Notes under the pieces: model-generated
The model's input: the letters and a program-made list of their open reading frames with translations, nothing else
The model's database searches: none
What the model was told of the DNA's origin: nothing
DNA from: Paulinella micropora
Lineage: Eukaryota > Cercozoa > Imbricatea > Euglyphida
Assembly (NCBI GenBank): GCA_009731375.1
Contig: BJOX01000068.1
Span: 538,925-602,924, forward strand
Length of the DNA: 64,000 bases
Reading direction: 5' to 3'
In this document: one piece after another, positions 1 through 15,227 of the stretch
Layout: each line of letters opens with the position of its first letter
How positions within the stretch are numbered: the stretch's first letter is position 1
Translations under genes and position numbers: made by a program

Positions 1-68
1 ACATACATACATACATACATACATACATATGTCATACATACATATGTCATACATACATATGTCATACA

Positions 69-102
<34 letters not shown>

Positions 103-226
103 CATACATATGTACATACATATGTACATACATATGTACATACATATGTACATATATACATACAAACAAACAAACATACATACATACATACATACATACA
201 TACATACATAAAATACATTACATACA

Positions 227-286
<60 letters not shown>

Positions 287-405
287 GTGCATACATACAT
301 ACATACATACATACATACCTACATACATACCTACATACATACCTACATACATATATATATATATATATATAATACATATATATATACATATATATATATA
401 TAGTC
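1..405. repeat. (ACAT)n / (TA)n microsatellite
   Basis: Nearly pure tetranucleotide array with ATGT variants and a TA-rich end. The reading frames across it are repeat translations, not genes. It continues as ATGT units (465-500) right up to an acceptor-like 'gaacag' at 505-510, so it probably forms the 3' part of an intron of the gene that follows. Confidence 0.9.
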
Positions 406-517
406 ATAAAATGTAATGTAATGTAATGTAATGTGTCACTGATGTAATGTGATGTAATGTGATGTATTTATGTATGTATGTATGTATGTATGTTTGGTTT
501 GTATGAACAGGGATAAC

Positions 518-2197
518 ATGGCTGATCTGGATGAAGAATTTATTAACGACATTCACAATTCCTACGAGGAGGACACTCCTGAAGTTGTTGGGCCGGAGCC
601 TGGCACAGACGATCCCCTTGCAAGCCCGAGCAGACCGCCGACCAAAAGTGAGAGCGGGAGCAAGAGTGGGCGCAGGAGCAACAGTGCGAGCAGCACCGAG
701 ACCAGCGACGACGAGGAGGACGAGGAGGAGGAGGAGGAGGTGGGGAGGGGGAAGGGCGAGGAGGAAGTGGGGAGGGGGGAGGAGGAGAAGGTGGGGAGGG
801 GGGAGGAGGAGGATGAGTGGGATTTCCAAGTGGGAGGAGGAGGAGGAGGAGGTGAGGAAGGGGGAGGAGGTGGGGAGGGGACAGAAGGAGGAGGTGGGGA
901 CGGGAAGGACGAGCAGAAGAAGGGTAGGGATGAGGAGGAGGAGGGAAGAGAAGAACTGCTTTTGGATCGCGCTGTTGCTCGTTCAATTGGAAAAAATGGA
1001 ACGCCGCAGTTTTGGATAGTGAGCGGTCTAAGCCAGGAGAGCGATGACGGTATCTATTACGCAGAGAGTTGTTATAGAATCAATAAGCCCAAGAACGATG
1101 TCCCAGTAGAGCGTTGCAAATCCCAACAGTGGAAGTATGATTTCTTCCTCACTCAGGAAGTCGATGTGCAGTTCAGAAAAAAATCAAAAAAACATAAATC
1201 CTCGGGCTGGAAGATAGCAAGCTTGCGTATCCAACACATTTCACCAACTGACGAGTATCCGACGCTATCAGTTTGCTTTTACCAGGAGGAGGAAGAGAAG
1301 AAGTTTTGGGGGATTCCTGATCTTATGTCGTTCAAACGAGATCGCAAAGACGTGGCTGCGCTGCGATCGCCCGAATACGTGAAGCCCTTGACTGACAAGT
1401 GGATGCAAGCAGGCGATTATGATGCCAGTGCGTGGAGTCGTGATGCAGGACGCAAGAAGCGCGCGCGCAGCACATCGAACAAAAAGGTTGATGATTCTCA
1501 TACAGACATAACCCTATCACCTAGTCAGGGTGCGCCAAACAAGCGGGAAGCAAGGCAGAGGCCAACGCGTAAACCGCCGACGGGTGCACCAGGTAAACCG
1601 CCGACGGGTGCACCAGGTAAACCGGGTCCACAAGGGAAACCCGGTCCACCAGGTAAACCGGGTCCACCAGGGAAACCCGGTTTACAAGGGAAACCCGGTC
1701 CATCAGGGAAACCCGGCCCACCAGGGAAACCCGGTCCACCAGGGAAGCCTGGACCTCCTGGATCTGCTGGAAATGCAGAAAGCAAGATATTGTCAGAGGC
1801 GCTGCAGCGTAAGGAGGAAAACTATCACCAAATAGCGATGAAAATGGGGGATGTGGCTCTGGCTGCTATTAACAGCTCGGCGAGACGATCTGGATGTGAC
1901 GAGGAGCCTGCTTGCAAAAAATCGAAGACCGATCCCTCATCCAGCTTCGAGCACTCTATCATAGCTAAAGCTATCAACCTAGTGCTAATGCGCGCAACGA
2001 CAGAGTGTCAAAATATTCAGTTTGAGTCTACGGTTCTTGAGCAACTGCTTGCCATAGATGGATTATCTCACGAGCAAAAACTTGACTTGCAGTCAGTTTG
2101 GTGGACTTGCAAAAGAGACGCAAAAGATAAGCCTATTGATTTCGACGCAGTCAGGAAGGAGCTCTTTAACAAATTTAAAACGAAGGCTGTTGAATGA
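518..2197 (+). CDS. Acidic, collagen-repeat-containing protein, unknown function
   Basis: A 559-residue frame when started at the ATG at 518, just after a likely splice acceptor; the in-frame ATG at 470 lies in microsatellite and is unlikely to be used. Residues 1-150 are Ser/Glu/Gly-rich low complexity with runs of E and G. Residues about 150-310 look globular, with many aromatic and charged residues. Residues about 350-418 are Gly-X-Y collagen-like repeats rich in GKPGPP units. The last 140 residues are predicted helical and contain a basic cluster (CKKSK). I do not recognise the family. A nuclear or DNA-binding role is only a guess from the KKRARS and KKSK patches. An upstream exon may exist, so the N-terminus is uncertain. 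The collagen part is made of about 18-nt units and is therefore prone to length change. Confidence 0.6.
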   Translation: MADLDEEFINDIHNSYEEDTPEVVGPEPGTDDPLASPSRPPTKSESGSKSGRRSNSASSTETSDDEEDEEEEEEVGRGKGEEEVGRGEEEKVGRGEEEDEWDFQVGGGGGGGEEGGGGGEGTEGGGGDGKDEQKKGRDEEEEGREELLLDRAVARSIGKNGTPQFWIVSGLSQESDDGIYYAESCYRINKPKNDVPVERCKSQQWKYDFFLTQEVDVQFRKKSKKHKSSGWKIASLRIQHISPTDEYPTLSVCFYQEEEEKKFWGIPDLMSFKRDRKDVAALRSPEYVKPLTDKWMQAGDYDASAWSRDAGRKKRARSTSNKKVDDSHTDITLSPSQGAPNKREARQRPTRKPPTGAPGKPPTGAPGKPGPQGKPGPPGKPGPPGKPGLQGKPGPSGKPGPPGKPGPPGKPGPPGSAGNAESKILSEALQRKEENYHQIAMKMGDVALAAINSSARRSGCDEEPACKKSKTDPSSSFEHSIIAKAINLVLMRATTECQNIQFESTVLEQLLAIDGLSHEQKLDLQSVWWTCKRDAKDKPIDFDAVRKELFNKFKTKAVE

Positions 2198-3565
2198 TAA
2201 TTTATTGTAATGACCTAGTAATTATCAAATTGATATTGTTAATAAAACTTAAAATAATAAATTAATCTAACCACCCCGGGCCCCCTCCGCCCGCTTCCGG
2301 TGACCTATTAATATCAATCAACCAGTGACCCGTGACAGACTATGTCAGATTCGCCAGAGATAATTTATCAAGTTATTAATATTAACGCCGGCCGTTAAAT
2401 TCTAGTGATTATTGATAAATTATGTTATATAATCAAATTATTATCAACGATGAATTACTAATATATCAGGCTAGGAGTTTGGCAGTTTGGTTTGGCAACA
2501 CAGACAGATTTTAATCATGCATCGCCTCAATTTTATACCCCTGGCTCGATTGCTTTAGAATTTTCTCCTGATGCTACACGAAACTGCAGCTGAGAAGAGG
2601 CTGGAACAGGTAGAGGATCTCGGTGAGAACATGTGAAATCGCCACAACTTGTATTGAGTGTCCGCCAATCACTCACAACCGATCGATAAAGTGCGAAAAC
2701 AGGTGCTGGACTACTGCACCAAGGTAATACACACACAAGCCCATCACACCTTATGTAATAACGCTTTCCCTCTCTCTCTCTTCTCTCTCTCTCTTCTCTC
2801 CTTTCTCAATCTTGGGGGGGGGGGGGGGGGGNNNNNNNNNNNNNNNNNNNNNNNNNNNNNNNNNNNNNNNNNNNNNNNNNNNNNNNNNNNNNNNNNNNNN
2901 NNNNNNNNNNNNNNNNNNNNNNNNNNNNNNNNNNNNNNNNNNGCGCTTGACGAATAGTATACTATTACAGCTGAGCAAAAGTTGAGATTTAATGACAAAG
3001 TGGCTTGAATGTGTTGTTGCAAGCCCGAGATAGCAAACTTTAGCCGACAGAAACCATGAACCAAACTTCTGGTTGAAAAATTTCCTGCATAATTGCGTAG
3101 TTGCGCAGGTGATCGAAGCCTCCGAGGCGGCGGGGCAGGATGTGTAGACCACCTTATCCCGCTCCCGGAAGCGCGGCGAGATCTGGGTCCCGCAGCGGGG
3201 TCCGCTGCGGGGCAAGCGCCGAGCTAAGTGTCCGACAGACAAAAAAGCTGTGCCTTTTGAAGTTCATTGGCGCGTGCCGTCTAAAACCAAAGAAGAAGTG
3301 CCAGGCTAGGACTTGGCCTGGCGGCCAAGGCCGCAGGGTCCAGGCGAGCACTGGGAAGTAGGAGCAAGAGAGGGGACAGGGCAATATATATATATATATA
3401 TATATAATATTATATATATATGTGTATATATATATATATATATATAACTCCTCGGTCACACAAATTGCGTCGAGAAAGTGAAAAGACTTTGTGTCGTTCT
3501 CATATGCAGGCTTAGTTGCTGTTCAAATGGTTTCGTTTGGCTATAGTGCTGAATCTGTGCAACTG
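2198..3565. other. Intergenic: sequence gap and repeats, no gene seen
   Basis: Holds an AT-rich 3' flank, a CT-rich tract ending in a G homopolymer, a run of N from 2832 to 2942, a GC-rich stretch at 3110-3360 without a convincing coding frame, and a TA/TATG array at 3385-3446. Frames crossing the N run are artefacts. Confidence 0.7.
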
Positions 3566-7552
<3,987 letters not shown>

Positions 7553-7701
7553 GACCTTAACCTGTGTACATAACATGACATGGCATGGCAGGACATTACA
7601 TTACATGACATAACATGACCTTGCAAATGTATGTATGTATGGTTGATAGCCCGGGAACCCAGTGGATACCAAATTGTTGTGGGTGGGGTTTTGAGATAGT
7701 T

Positions 7702-8039
7702 CTAGCAACCATGCTTGGTGTAAGCACTTGCACATTCGGCAACGTTTTGCAAGAGGTTGCTGGGACTGCGGAATAACCTCGGCTTGTTGTTGTTGTTGTT
7801 GTTGTTGTTGACCTGAAGGCCTGGCATAAGTTCGTTTTTCGCTGGAAACATGTTTCGTGCGGAATATATCACAACGAGTGCACATAGCCCCACAATTGCA
7901 AGCCTATACATACATACATACATACATACATGCATGCATACATAAATGCATGTACATACGTGCGTACATACATACATACATACATACATACATGCATACG
8001 TTATACATACATGCATGCATACATACATACATACATACA

Positions 8040-8073
<34 letters not shown>

Positions 8074-8283
8074 CATACATACAGACATACATACATGAGT
8101 AAATAAACATTTAGGAAGAGTGTTACGTTTTGATGGAATCCATTATTTTACGGGCACGCTCCGCAAAATTTCGATTCGCCCCGTTCGGCTCCACCCTTTC
8201 CCTGTTCGCGTTGTCCTGCAACTCCAGCAACTGCTGATATGACGAAAGAATTTCTCTCAAGCTCATGTACCCGCCACTCGCAC
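7702..8283 (-). CDS. C-terminal exons of a membrane-anchored coiled-coil protein (partial)
   Basis: Two exons are proposed: 8283-8127 and 7903-7702. The first encodes a helical stretch ([14 protein letters not shown]) ending in basic residues. Splicing from the GTAACA donor at 8126 to the TATAG acceptor at 7905-7904 keeps the frame and continues into a hydrophobic segment ([15 protein letters not shown]), a poly-Asn run coded by (AAC)n and a short tail. This fits a tail-anchored membrane protein. The 5' part is not visible: the exon at 8283 is preceded by a CTAT array that supplies its acceptor (ATCTAG). It lies just upstream of, and on the same strand as, the GTPase gene, but no family is recognised. 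Confidence 0.5.
7904..8126 (-). repeat. Intron, mostly (ATGT)n
   Basis: About 190 of its 223 bp are ATGT/ATGC repeats that run into the acceptor TGTATAG. The donor is GTAACA. Confidence 0.6.
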
Positions 8284-8285
8284 CT

Positions 8286-8800
<515 letters not shown>

Positions 8801-9493
8801 GAGATATCGACCAATGTCAGAAAAAAGGAGCTTCCGATTTCGTCAACCAAGGAAGTCTGTGGGCAAAGTATTAACCCGATGCCCAGCTAAGCCGTGATGT
8901 TTGCACGGAGTGCAATGGGGCCCGCTGGGCCGCAGGTGCCCCACTCCAGCCGGCCGGACAGCTGGGCCAGCAGCTCGCTGCAAAAGGGCACGAGTTCGCA
9001 GCCCAGCTCCCCTCGGCCCGCCGTGCCGGGTGCGGCCTGGTAGCGGCCGTCCCGGCCGCCGCAGTCGCACGCGTACGAACCCGGAAGGGACTAATACAGG
9101 CGATACCAAAAGAGCTCTCTCGACAGCATCTCTGCGAGAGCTCAAACCTCCCTAGTACCAGGCGGGGCCAGGGCTCGTTCCAAAAGCGCCCCTTGCAGAA
9201 CGAGCTCCCACCTCCATTACAGGACCCAGTAAGCAGATGGAGTTTCGAGACTGTCGACAGTCTAGCATAAACCGACAGAGCACTGCGGGTTTTATTCCGG
9301 GCTCAACAAGCGAGAAAGGGCAACCTGAGGGAACAGGATTGTGATTCCCGTCGCTATTTCGGCATGTGACTTATAGGCGTATGGCTAGGCACACATAAGG
9401 CACCCCACCACGGGCCCAGCACTCCCACACCATCCCCTAATTCTCTGTCTGTCGACAGATGGCACCCATTTCAAAAAACAAGCCCAAGGGAGG

Positions 9494-9557
<64 letters not shown>

Positions 9558-9810
9558 CTCCTCTGTAATGGAGGTGGGAGCTCGTTCTGCAAGGGGCGCT
9601 TATGGAACAAGCCCTGGCCCCGCCTGGTACTAGGGAGGTTTGAGCTCTCGCAGAGACATGCTGTCGAGAGAGCGCTTCTGGTATCGCCTGTATTAGTCCC
9701 TTCCGTGCAAACATCACGGCTTAGCTGGGCATCGGGCTAATACTTTGCCCACAGACTTTCTTGGTTGACGAAATCAGAAGCTCCTTGTTTCTGACATTAG
9801 TCGATATCTC
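8801..9810. repeat. Fold-back inverted-repeat element, about 1 kb
   Basis: The left arm (8801-8908 plus 9083-9223) is the reverse complement, at high identity, of the right arm (9561-9810). The left arm contains an extra 174-bp GC-rich segment (8909-9082) that the right arm lacks. The loop (9224-9560) contains a CTAT array at 9497-9557. The outer ends are gagatatcga and tcgatatctc. No transposase is encoded. It could be a non-autonomous fold-back or MITE-like element, or an inverted duplication. GATA arrays flank it on both sides. Confidence 0.75.
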
Positions 9811-9860
9811 ATCACTCACTCCACCATGAGATCCCACCAAGGCCACTTGAGGTGTCACTG

Positions 9861-9862
9861 AC

Positions 9863-9940
<78 letters not shown>

Positions 9941-9953
9941 GATAGATAGATAG

Positions 9954-10035
<82 letters not shown>

Positions 10036-10045
10036 AGATAGATAG

Positions 10046-10105
<60 letters not shown>

Positions 10106-10162
10106 TAGATAAATAGATATAGATAGATAAATAGATAGATAGATAGATAGATAGATAAATAA

Positions 10163-10214
<52 letters not shown>

Positions 10215-10300
10215 ATATAGATAGATAGATGAAATATATATATATTATATTTATATATATATAGAGAGAGAGAAAGTATATCTATATGTATATATATATT

Positions 10301-10386
<86 letters not shown>

Positions 10387-10475
10387 AGAGAGAGACAGAG
10401 AGAAAAGACAGAGAGACAGAGAGCGAGAGAGAGAAAGAGCGAGAGCGAGAGAGAGAAAAGAGAGCAAGAGAGAGC

Positions 10476-10544
<69 letters not shown>
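9861..10544. repeat. (GATA)n, (TA)n and (GA)n arrays
   Basis: Consecutive GATA (9861-10230), TATA (about 10235-10325) and GA (10326-10544) arrays, ending at an N run (10545-10597). No gene. Confidence 0.9.
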
Positions 10545-10597
10545 NNNNNNNNNNNNNNNNNNNNNNNNNNNNNNNNNNNNNNNNNNNNNNNNNNNNN

Positions 10598-10742
10598 AGA
10601 AGAAGAAGAAGAAGAAGAAGAAGAAGAAGAAGAAGAAGAAGAAGAAGAAGAAGAAGAAGAAGAAGAAGAAGAAGAAGAAGAAGAAGAAGAAGAAGAAGAA
10701 GAAGAAGAAGAAGAAGAAGAAGAAGAAGAAGAAGAAGAAGAA
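10598..10742. repeat. (GAA)n trinucleotide array
   Basis: About 48 near-perfect GAA units after the N run. Frames through it are homopolymeric Leu, Phe or Ser translations. Beyond it, 10743-11150 is purine-rich low complexity and GATA-like sequence, then unremarkable sequence without a gene. Confidence 0.9.
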
Positions 10743-10850
10743 GCGACGGCGACGGCGATGACGAGGAAGGTTGTAGTGAATAAGAAGAAGAAGAAAGAAG
10801 AAGAAAGAATAAAGAGAAAGGAAGAGAAAGGAAGAGCAAGGAAGAAAGGA

Positions 10851-10891
<41 letters not shown>

Positions 10892-11150
10892 TCAGACATA
10901 GATAGACATAGATAGATAGACATAGATAGACAGACATAGATAGATAGACAGAGATAGATAGACAGAGATAGATAGGCTATGGGACTCAAAATTTGTCAGC
11001 ACCCCAAGGTGTGTCGTTGGAATATATTGATGAGGCAAACCAGGGATGTACGAATTCTCTCAAGAGCCAAGAGTGGATGTTTTGCTGCGCAAGCTTGCAA
11101 AAACTTTCCAACACATGCCGTACAGTAACTTAGGGTGAAAATTCACAGGG

Positions 11151-11214
11151 GAGGGGGGGGGGGGGGGGGGGAAAAAAAAAGAAAAAAAAAAAAAAAAAAA
11201 AAAAAGAGAGGGGG

Positions 11215-11262
<48 letters not shown>
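11151..11262. repeat. G and A homopolymer tracts
   Basis: G runs flanking an A run. Such tracts are assembly-prone. Sequence from 11263 to 11605 shows no supported gene. Confidence 0.85.
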
Positions 11263-11263
<1 letters not shown>

Positions 11264-11605
11264 GAAATACTGCACTTGGGTGTGTAAGATTGTGTATAGT
11301 TTTATACAAACAAGAGTGGAGAAAGCCACCAACCCTGAGTTGTCTGGGAAAGTGGCTTTGGAAACTTACCAAGAACATGCATATTCTTTGTTTCTCTGGA
11401 ACCTTTCTCGATTCTGAGTTCTGAGTTTGGATGTGTTCATTGCTCACCATGAGACATCGAAAGAGATAGAAAGTGGTTGGAAGAAGCAACAAACAAGACC
11501 TGCCTCCATTATTTATTTATTTATTTATTTTTTTGAACGAACAAACAAAACTAAAATGAAAACAGGAATATACCGTTTCGTGAATAGATTGTTTACTTAA
11601 CATAG

Positions 11606-11858
11606 AATCCATTTATGTAATCGTCTGGGTACCATCGATAATAAACAATTTAAAGCTAATGTCAAGGTTCGAAATGCTTGTTCTATTATATTGCAATTAC
11701 TGTGTATTGTGTCCTTTCTGTCTTCTGTTTCTTCCTTTCAGGGTGGACACAATACACCGAAATTGCAATATAATAGAACAAACATTTCGAACCTTGACAC
11801 TGGCTTAAAATATTTGTTCATTATTGATGGTACACCCGGACGATTACATGAATGGATT
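11606..11858. repeat. Large imperfect inverted repeat, about 110-bp arms
   Basis: The left arm 11606-11714 is nearly the reverse complement of 11745-11858, with a 30-nt loop that is pyrimidine-rich and ends in tttcag, like a splice acceptor. The right arm continues an open frame to 11990 (about 80 codons after the acceptor), so the arm may be a copied exon. A transcript would form a long hairpin. Confidence 0.7.
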
Positions 11859-12103
11859 CTTAAGTATCTTCAACAGTCTACTTACGATACTATTTTGCAA
11901 AATCAAAGCAAAATCAATCATGCCAAGTACTTTACGTCTTTAGGATCACGAGAACGTATGTTTCAAAATGTCGAGAGACAGACGAGATAGAAAGCTTGCA
12001 TCATCTCCACATTTTGCAAGCGTTTAGAAATCGCAACAGAGATGGAAGATTACTTTTCGAACTCTCGCAATCTTTCTGATGTCAGGGGCAGCAGAAGTAG
12101 TAG

Positions 12104-12159
12104 ATATGAAATTTACAAGGGTCGTTTTTCGTGCCTTAAAACGACCTCATAAATTTCAT
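12104..12159. repeat. Hairpin with about 20-bp stem
   Basis: The arms start at atgaaattta and end at taaatttcat; stem ends near gtcgtttt/aaaacgac, loop about 9 nt. No associated gene. 11991-12717 is otherwise AT-rich without a supported gene. Confidence 0.6.
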
Positions 12160-12717
12160 TCGTCTCTTCCTATTCATTTCCCGCAATCAATGCTAAGCAA
12201 CAAAACAGAAAAATAAAAAAGCAAAATTTTTGATAAATACAAGAAAGCAGAATAAAGAAATTCCTTTATATTTCCTCAGAAAAAAAGTAAAGCAGAAAAA
12301 ATAAAAGTAAAGCAATCTCGGGTGCTGCAGTACTTCCATAATACAAAGAAACTAGAAACAAAAACAGACAAATAGCCTTCTACAGCACACTTATGGAAAA
12401 CATATGACATATTTTTATTTATCATTAAATTTAGTCAATAACAAGCAATTGACAATTGTCCCAAAGCGACTAATTTACCATTTTCGTCTTCCTCTTCAGA
12501 AGCAACTTCGATTCAACCACCTACCACACAAACAAGTATGGTAGATAAAATTTCTTCGTTCGCACCTATTAGGTGTCGTGGTGGCAACTTTTTACACCTT
12601 CGCTCCCTCATCCTCACCTTTCCCGTGTGCGGTGTAGAATTTTTAAGTCTCTTTTTTCTGGTGAGTGGTGGTAAATTCTATTTTAAGTGTAAGGACATGA
12701 TAAGACATAAAAGGACA

Positions 12718-12992
12718 ATGCCAGACTACAAGCAAGGAAAGATTTATGCTATCCGCTCACACCAGACAGAAAATATAGAAATGAAAATTTAGAAAACATA
12801 AAACAAAGAAAGAAAAAATATTATGATAATAATTATGAAAATATTCTTCAAAGACGAAGAGAGCAGATCTAGAATCATTTAATCGTGAAATGTGTGTGTG
12901 GAGTTGAAGTATCAAGATGATATTTATCAAAACATAAAAGAAATAAAAAAACACATAACACTAACGGAACCAATATGATTAAATGCATTTAA
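12718..12992 (+). pseudogene. GIY-YIG-type nuclease remnant (outer viral element)
   Basis: The frame opens with GKIYAIRS after a Met, resembling the start of GIY-YIG domains in large DNA viruses (GKIYxIxS). The YIG part and most of the domain are deleted. After the deletion, a +1-shifted frame gives a Lys/Tyr/Asn-rich helical stretch and then a CVCG...H..H terminus like the zinc-binding tails of those viral nucleases. It carries internal stops. It sits immediately left of the outer integrase fragment, so it probably belongs to the outer element and marks its left side. Confidence 0.4.
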
Positions 12993-13096
12993 TTTATAAA
13001 TCTAATATTTGTTTCTTTTTCCTTATTCTATCTGAAGTTCTCACATTACTTTCATCAATGTTTTCTCTTTTTAATAATCTCTGTGTGTTTCGTTCC

Positions 13097-13299
13097 TTAG
13101 TTATTTTTCTCCTTATCATTTACTTGCTTTTCTTCATCTACTGATTTTGTAAATTCAGTTTTTAGAAGTTCTCGCAGTGATACTAATTCATTATCAGAGA
13201 GAATGATTTTAAAGCCAGACCTACCTATTACTTTGTAAATCTGCTTACTAAACCGCTTTCCACCTTTTTCAAACATCCGTCTCTTTAATTTTTTCTCAC
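13097..13299 (-). pseudogene. Integrase C-terminal part of the outer element, severed
   Basis: Minus-strand frame with FEKGGKRFSKQIYKV, closely matching the C-terminal domain of the inner element integrase (LEKGGKTWSKQIYKV). Its N-terminal and catalytic part lies 23 kb away at 36350-37008. The inner element sits exactly between them, bounded by the duplicated cttatc. A one-base A-run indel near 13288 breaks the frame next to the insertion site. Confidence 0.8.
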
Positions 13300-13305
13300 C
13301 TTATC
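13300..13305. repeat. Left target-site duplication cttatc
   Basis: Six bases adjacent to the left TIR, identical to 36344-36349. On the minus strand it is GATAAG, part of the interrupted integrase reading frame (Gly-Asp-Lys). Confidence 0.9.
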
Positions 13306-13554
13306 ACTACTATAGGTACCACTATAGCACACTTATCTTTATATTTATATACATAAATTTAGCACATTTCGCCATATTTCGTTCTCCTATTAATCAACAA
13401 AAGCGAGCAAAGCTAGAAAATCATACTTTTTTGCAAACTATTAATACTAGGCATCATTAACCCCCTTTTCTTATTCTTTCTCAGTGTGCTGAGCCCCCTT
13501 ATCTTTTTCCAAAAAAAATGTGCTCTGTATTGAAAGTTTGTAAATAAAAGAATA
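13306..13554. repeat. Left terminal inverted repeat of inner element
   Basis: About 249 bp matching the reverse complement of 36092-36343 with only scattered differences. Identity stops near aaagaata. Confidence 0.9.
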
Positions 13555-13584
13555 GAAAAAAAAACACACAAGTTCCAGATAATA

Positions 13585-13655
13585 TACGAGTGGGAATTGA
13601 ACCCGCGACTCAGAAAACAGAGTGTGAGCACCATTCCCATTCATCTATTAGCACT
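13585..13655 (-). ncRNA. tRNA-like sequence with A and B boxes
   Basis: On the minus strand there is a perfect B box (GGTTCAATTCC, 13593-13603) and a 10/11 match to an A box (TAGATGAATGG, 13637-13647) at tRNA spacing, with a short anticodon-like hairpin between them. The acceptor ends do not pair and the anticodon loop is odd, so it is either a degenerate tRNA or a Pol III promoter-like element. It lies just inside the left TIR. Confidence 0.3.
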
Positions 13656-13788
13656 TCTGCGTACCCATTTGCAATAAGCACACTCATAATAATATTCACA
13701 TCCAACTTGAGAGAACATCTGGAAAAAATGTGAAGTAGGAGCAACCGATCAAAAAAGGAAAAAAAATTATCAGCAACCACATGCTTTC

Positions 13789-13872
13789 GCAATCTCGCAT
13801 CTGCCACCTATTTCATTTTCAGGGAAGCATGCAATCTCGCATCTGCCACTGATTTCTTTTTCAGGGAAGTAG
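13789..13872. repeat. Tandem duplication of 42 bp
   Basis: Two adjacent copies starting gcaatctcgcatctgccac and ending ttttcagggaag, a few bases different. Confidence 0.8.
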
Positions 13873-13916
13873 TAGACGAAGGAGAAGAAGTTGATAGGGA
13901 AGAATGAAAGGATTGG

Positions 13917-14350
13917 ATGGAATATTATGAAGATATTCCAGAATCAAAAGTATTGAGGTTTAAAATATATGTTGAAAATAGCATTGAATTAATTAATAAA
14001 AAATAAGTGAATTACATAAACAGAAGGAGGATTATGAGGAACGATTTAATGCTACAGATGATAGGCTATCAATAATTGAAGAGAGCAATAAGAGAAAGGA
14101 ATCTATCAAAAAAATGAAACGAAAGAGAAAGAGAGATGAGGAGAATAAAAAGAAAGAATTAAGACTTCTTGAAAATTGGTTAGCTACAAGAAAGCAACCA
14201 CTTAGCGAAAGGGATGAAATGTATGCAAGGAACCAAATTGATGTAGGTAAGACTTTTGAAAACATAATTGAAGCATACAATAAACATTTGAAAGACATTC
14301 AAGAACGAATGAGGATTGCAGAAGAAAACAGGAATAGCATCAATAACTGA
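13917..14350 (+). CDS. Charged coiled-coil protein, unknown (inner element)
   Basis: Opens at the ATG at 13917 and runs about 30 codons to a stop at about 14007. A one-base shift continues through a highly charged helical region with KRKRKR around 14117 to the stop at 14350, about 143 residues in all. The sequence is K/E/R-rich and predicted coiled coil; no family is recognised. It is the leftmost gene of the inner element and has no counterpart in the outer copy. The break lies in an A-rich run. Confidence 0.45.
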
Positions 14351-14528
14351 GTTGTCTTGTTTGTGTTGTGTGGTGTCTGCCTTCCCGCTCACCTCTCCTA
14401 AATCAACACGACACACACACACACATAAGACAATATAACGCATTTTGTTTTTGGTAGTCAAAAACAAAAATATTAGTAAAAAAAAAACACATGATAGACA
14501 TATAAATAATTCAAACTGCTTCCAGGCA

Positions 14529-14570
14529 CTACCCACACATGTGTTTTGTGTTTTTTTGATGTGTGGGTAG
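14529..14570. promoter_or_regulatory. Perfect 12-bp stem hairpin
   Basis: ctacccacacat (14529-14540) pairs with atgtgtgggtag (14559-14570), 18-nt T-rich loop. It lies 3 bases upstream of an ATG (14574), so it may control the start of the following frame or end the previous transcript. Confidence 0.5.
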
Positions 14571-14573
14571 GCG

Positions 14574-15054
14574 ATGCAACCAAAGAAGAAGACAGACACT
14601 CCCGCAACCGAACCTGCTCCTGAGCCAATCAACGAGCCAGAGCCTGAACAAGCACCAACCCCTACCTAAGCCACTACCGATGGAGAAGTTCCAGCCGACC
14701 AGAAGCATCAGGCGAAAGCAGAGGGCAAGCAAGGCCAAGCATTTCCGGAAAATCTTCTTACCAAAATCAGCAAGAAGAAATCAAGGCCTGCTTCAAAATA
14801 CAAGGAATTGTTTGAGGTTTATGTTGAGGTAAAAGAAGGTGATACTCCTAATATAATCCACAACCGCCAAGATGGGGAAAAAAACCCGATTGAATGCTAC
14901 TTTGATGGATGCACCTGGGGAAGAGGATGTCTATTATATGGCAAAGGGAAATAATGGAGTTTTGAGGGTCTTTCATTCTTGGTCGGCTCTAAAAAATTAT
15001 TACATCCACGAAAAAGTACCTATCTATATTAAGTATTGCGAGAACAATATCTAA
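14574..15054 (+). CDS. Proline/glutamate-rich protein, unknown, frameshifted
   Basis: The ATG at 14574 starts a PEPEPINEPEPEQ-rich segment that ends at TAA 14667. Shifted frames carry on with a Lys-rich linker and a globular-looking C-terminal part containing ECYFDGCTWGRGC and FHSWSALKNYYIHEK, stopping at 15054. At least two shifts are needed for about 158 residues. Unknown function. It sits between the coiled-coil gene and the convergent integrase gene; no copy in the outer element. Confidence 0.45.
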
Positions 15055-15227
15055 TTAAAAGAATTGTAAGGTGCATCAAAAGCAACATTTTACAAATCTA
15101 AGATAACTTTCTTTTTTCTTTCGCGTGTTCCAGTGCGAACATTTGAAGGATTAATGTCTTCTCTGTTCAGTAAATGTTTTGTTGTTTTTTCTTTTGTTAA
15201 TTTTTTTAATTCTTTATTAATATCCGG

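Noticed and set aside
1-340. CRISPR-like array
   Set aside because: Repeats are continuous short units without spacers; a eukaryotic microsatellite.
404-1019. Proline/leucine-rich and Arg-rich frames overlapping the acidic gene
   Set aside because: Shadows of the GAG/GGG-rich low-complexity part of the gene at 518-2197; no independent support.
1521-1835. Gly-Pro frame on the minus strand and His-Gln-Gly-Asn frame on the plus strand
   Set aside because: Mirror images of the collagen-like repeat in other frames.
3140-3459. Basic frame around the GC-rich patch
   Set aside because: Short, overlapped by an antisense frame ending in TA repeat; no family resemblance.
8843-9155. Arg/Pro/Gly-rich frames on both strands
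   Set aside because: They lie in the GC-rich insert of the fold-back element's left arm and overlap on opposite strands; no conserved motif.
10251-10989. Poly-Leu/Ser/Phe frames
   Set aside because: GA and GAA arrays plus an N run.
13413-13640. 75-codon minus-strand frame in the left TIR
   Set aside because: No counterpart reading frame is kept in the right TIR copy, where the same DNA is shifted, so it is not under coding constraint.
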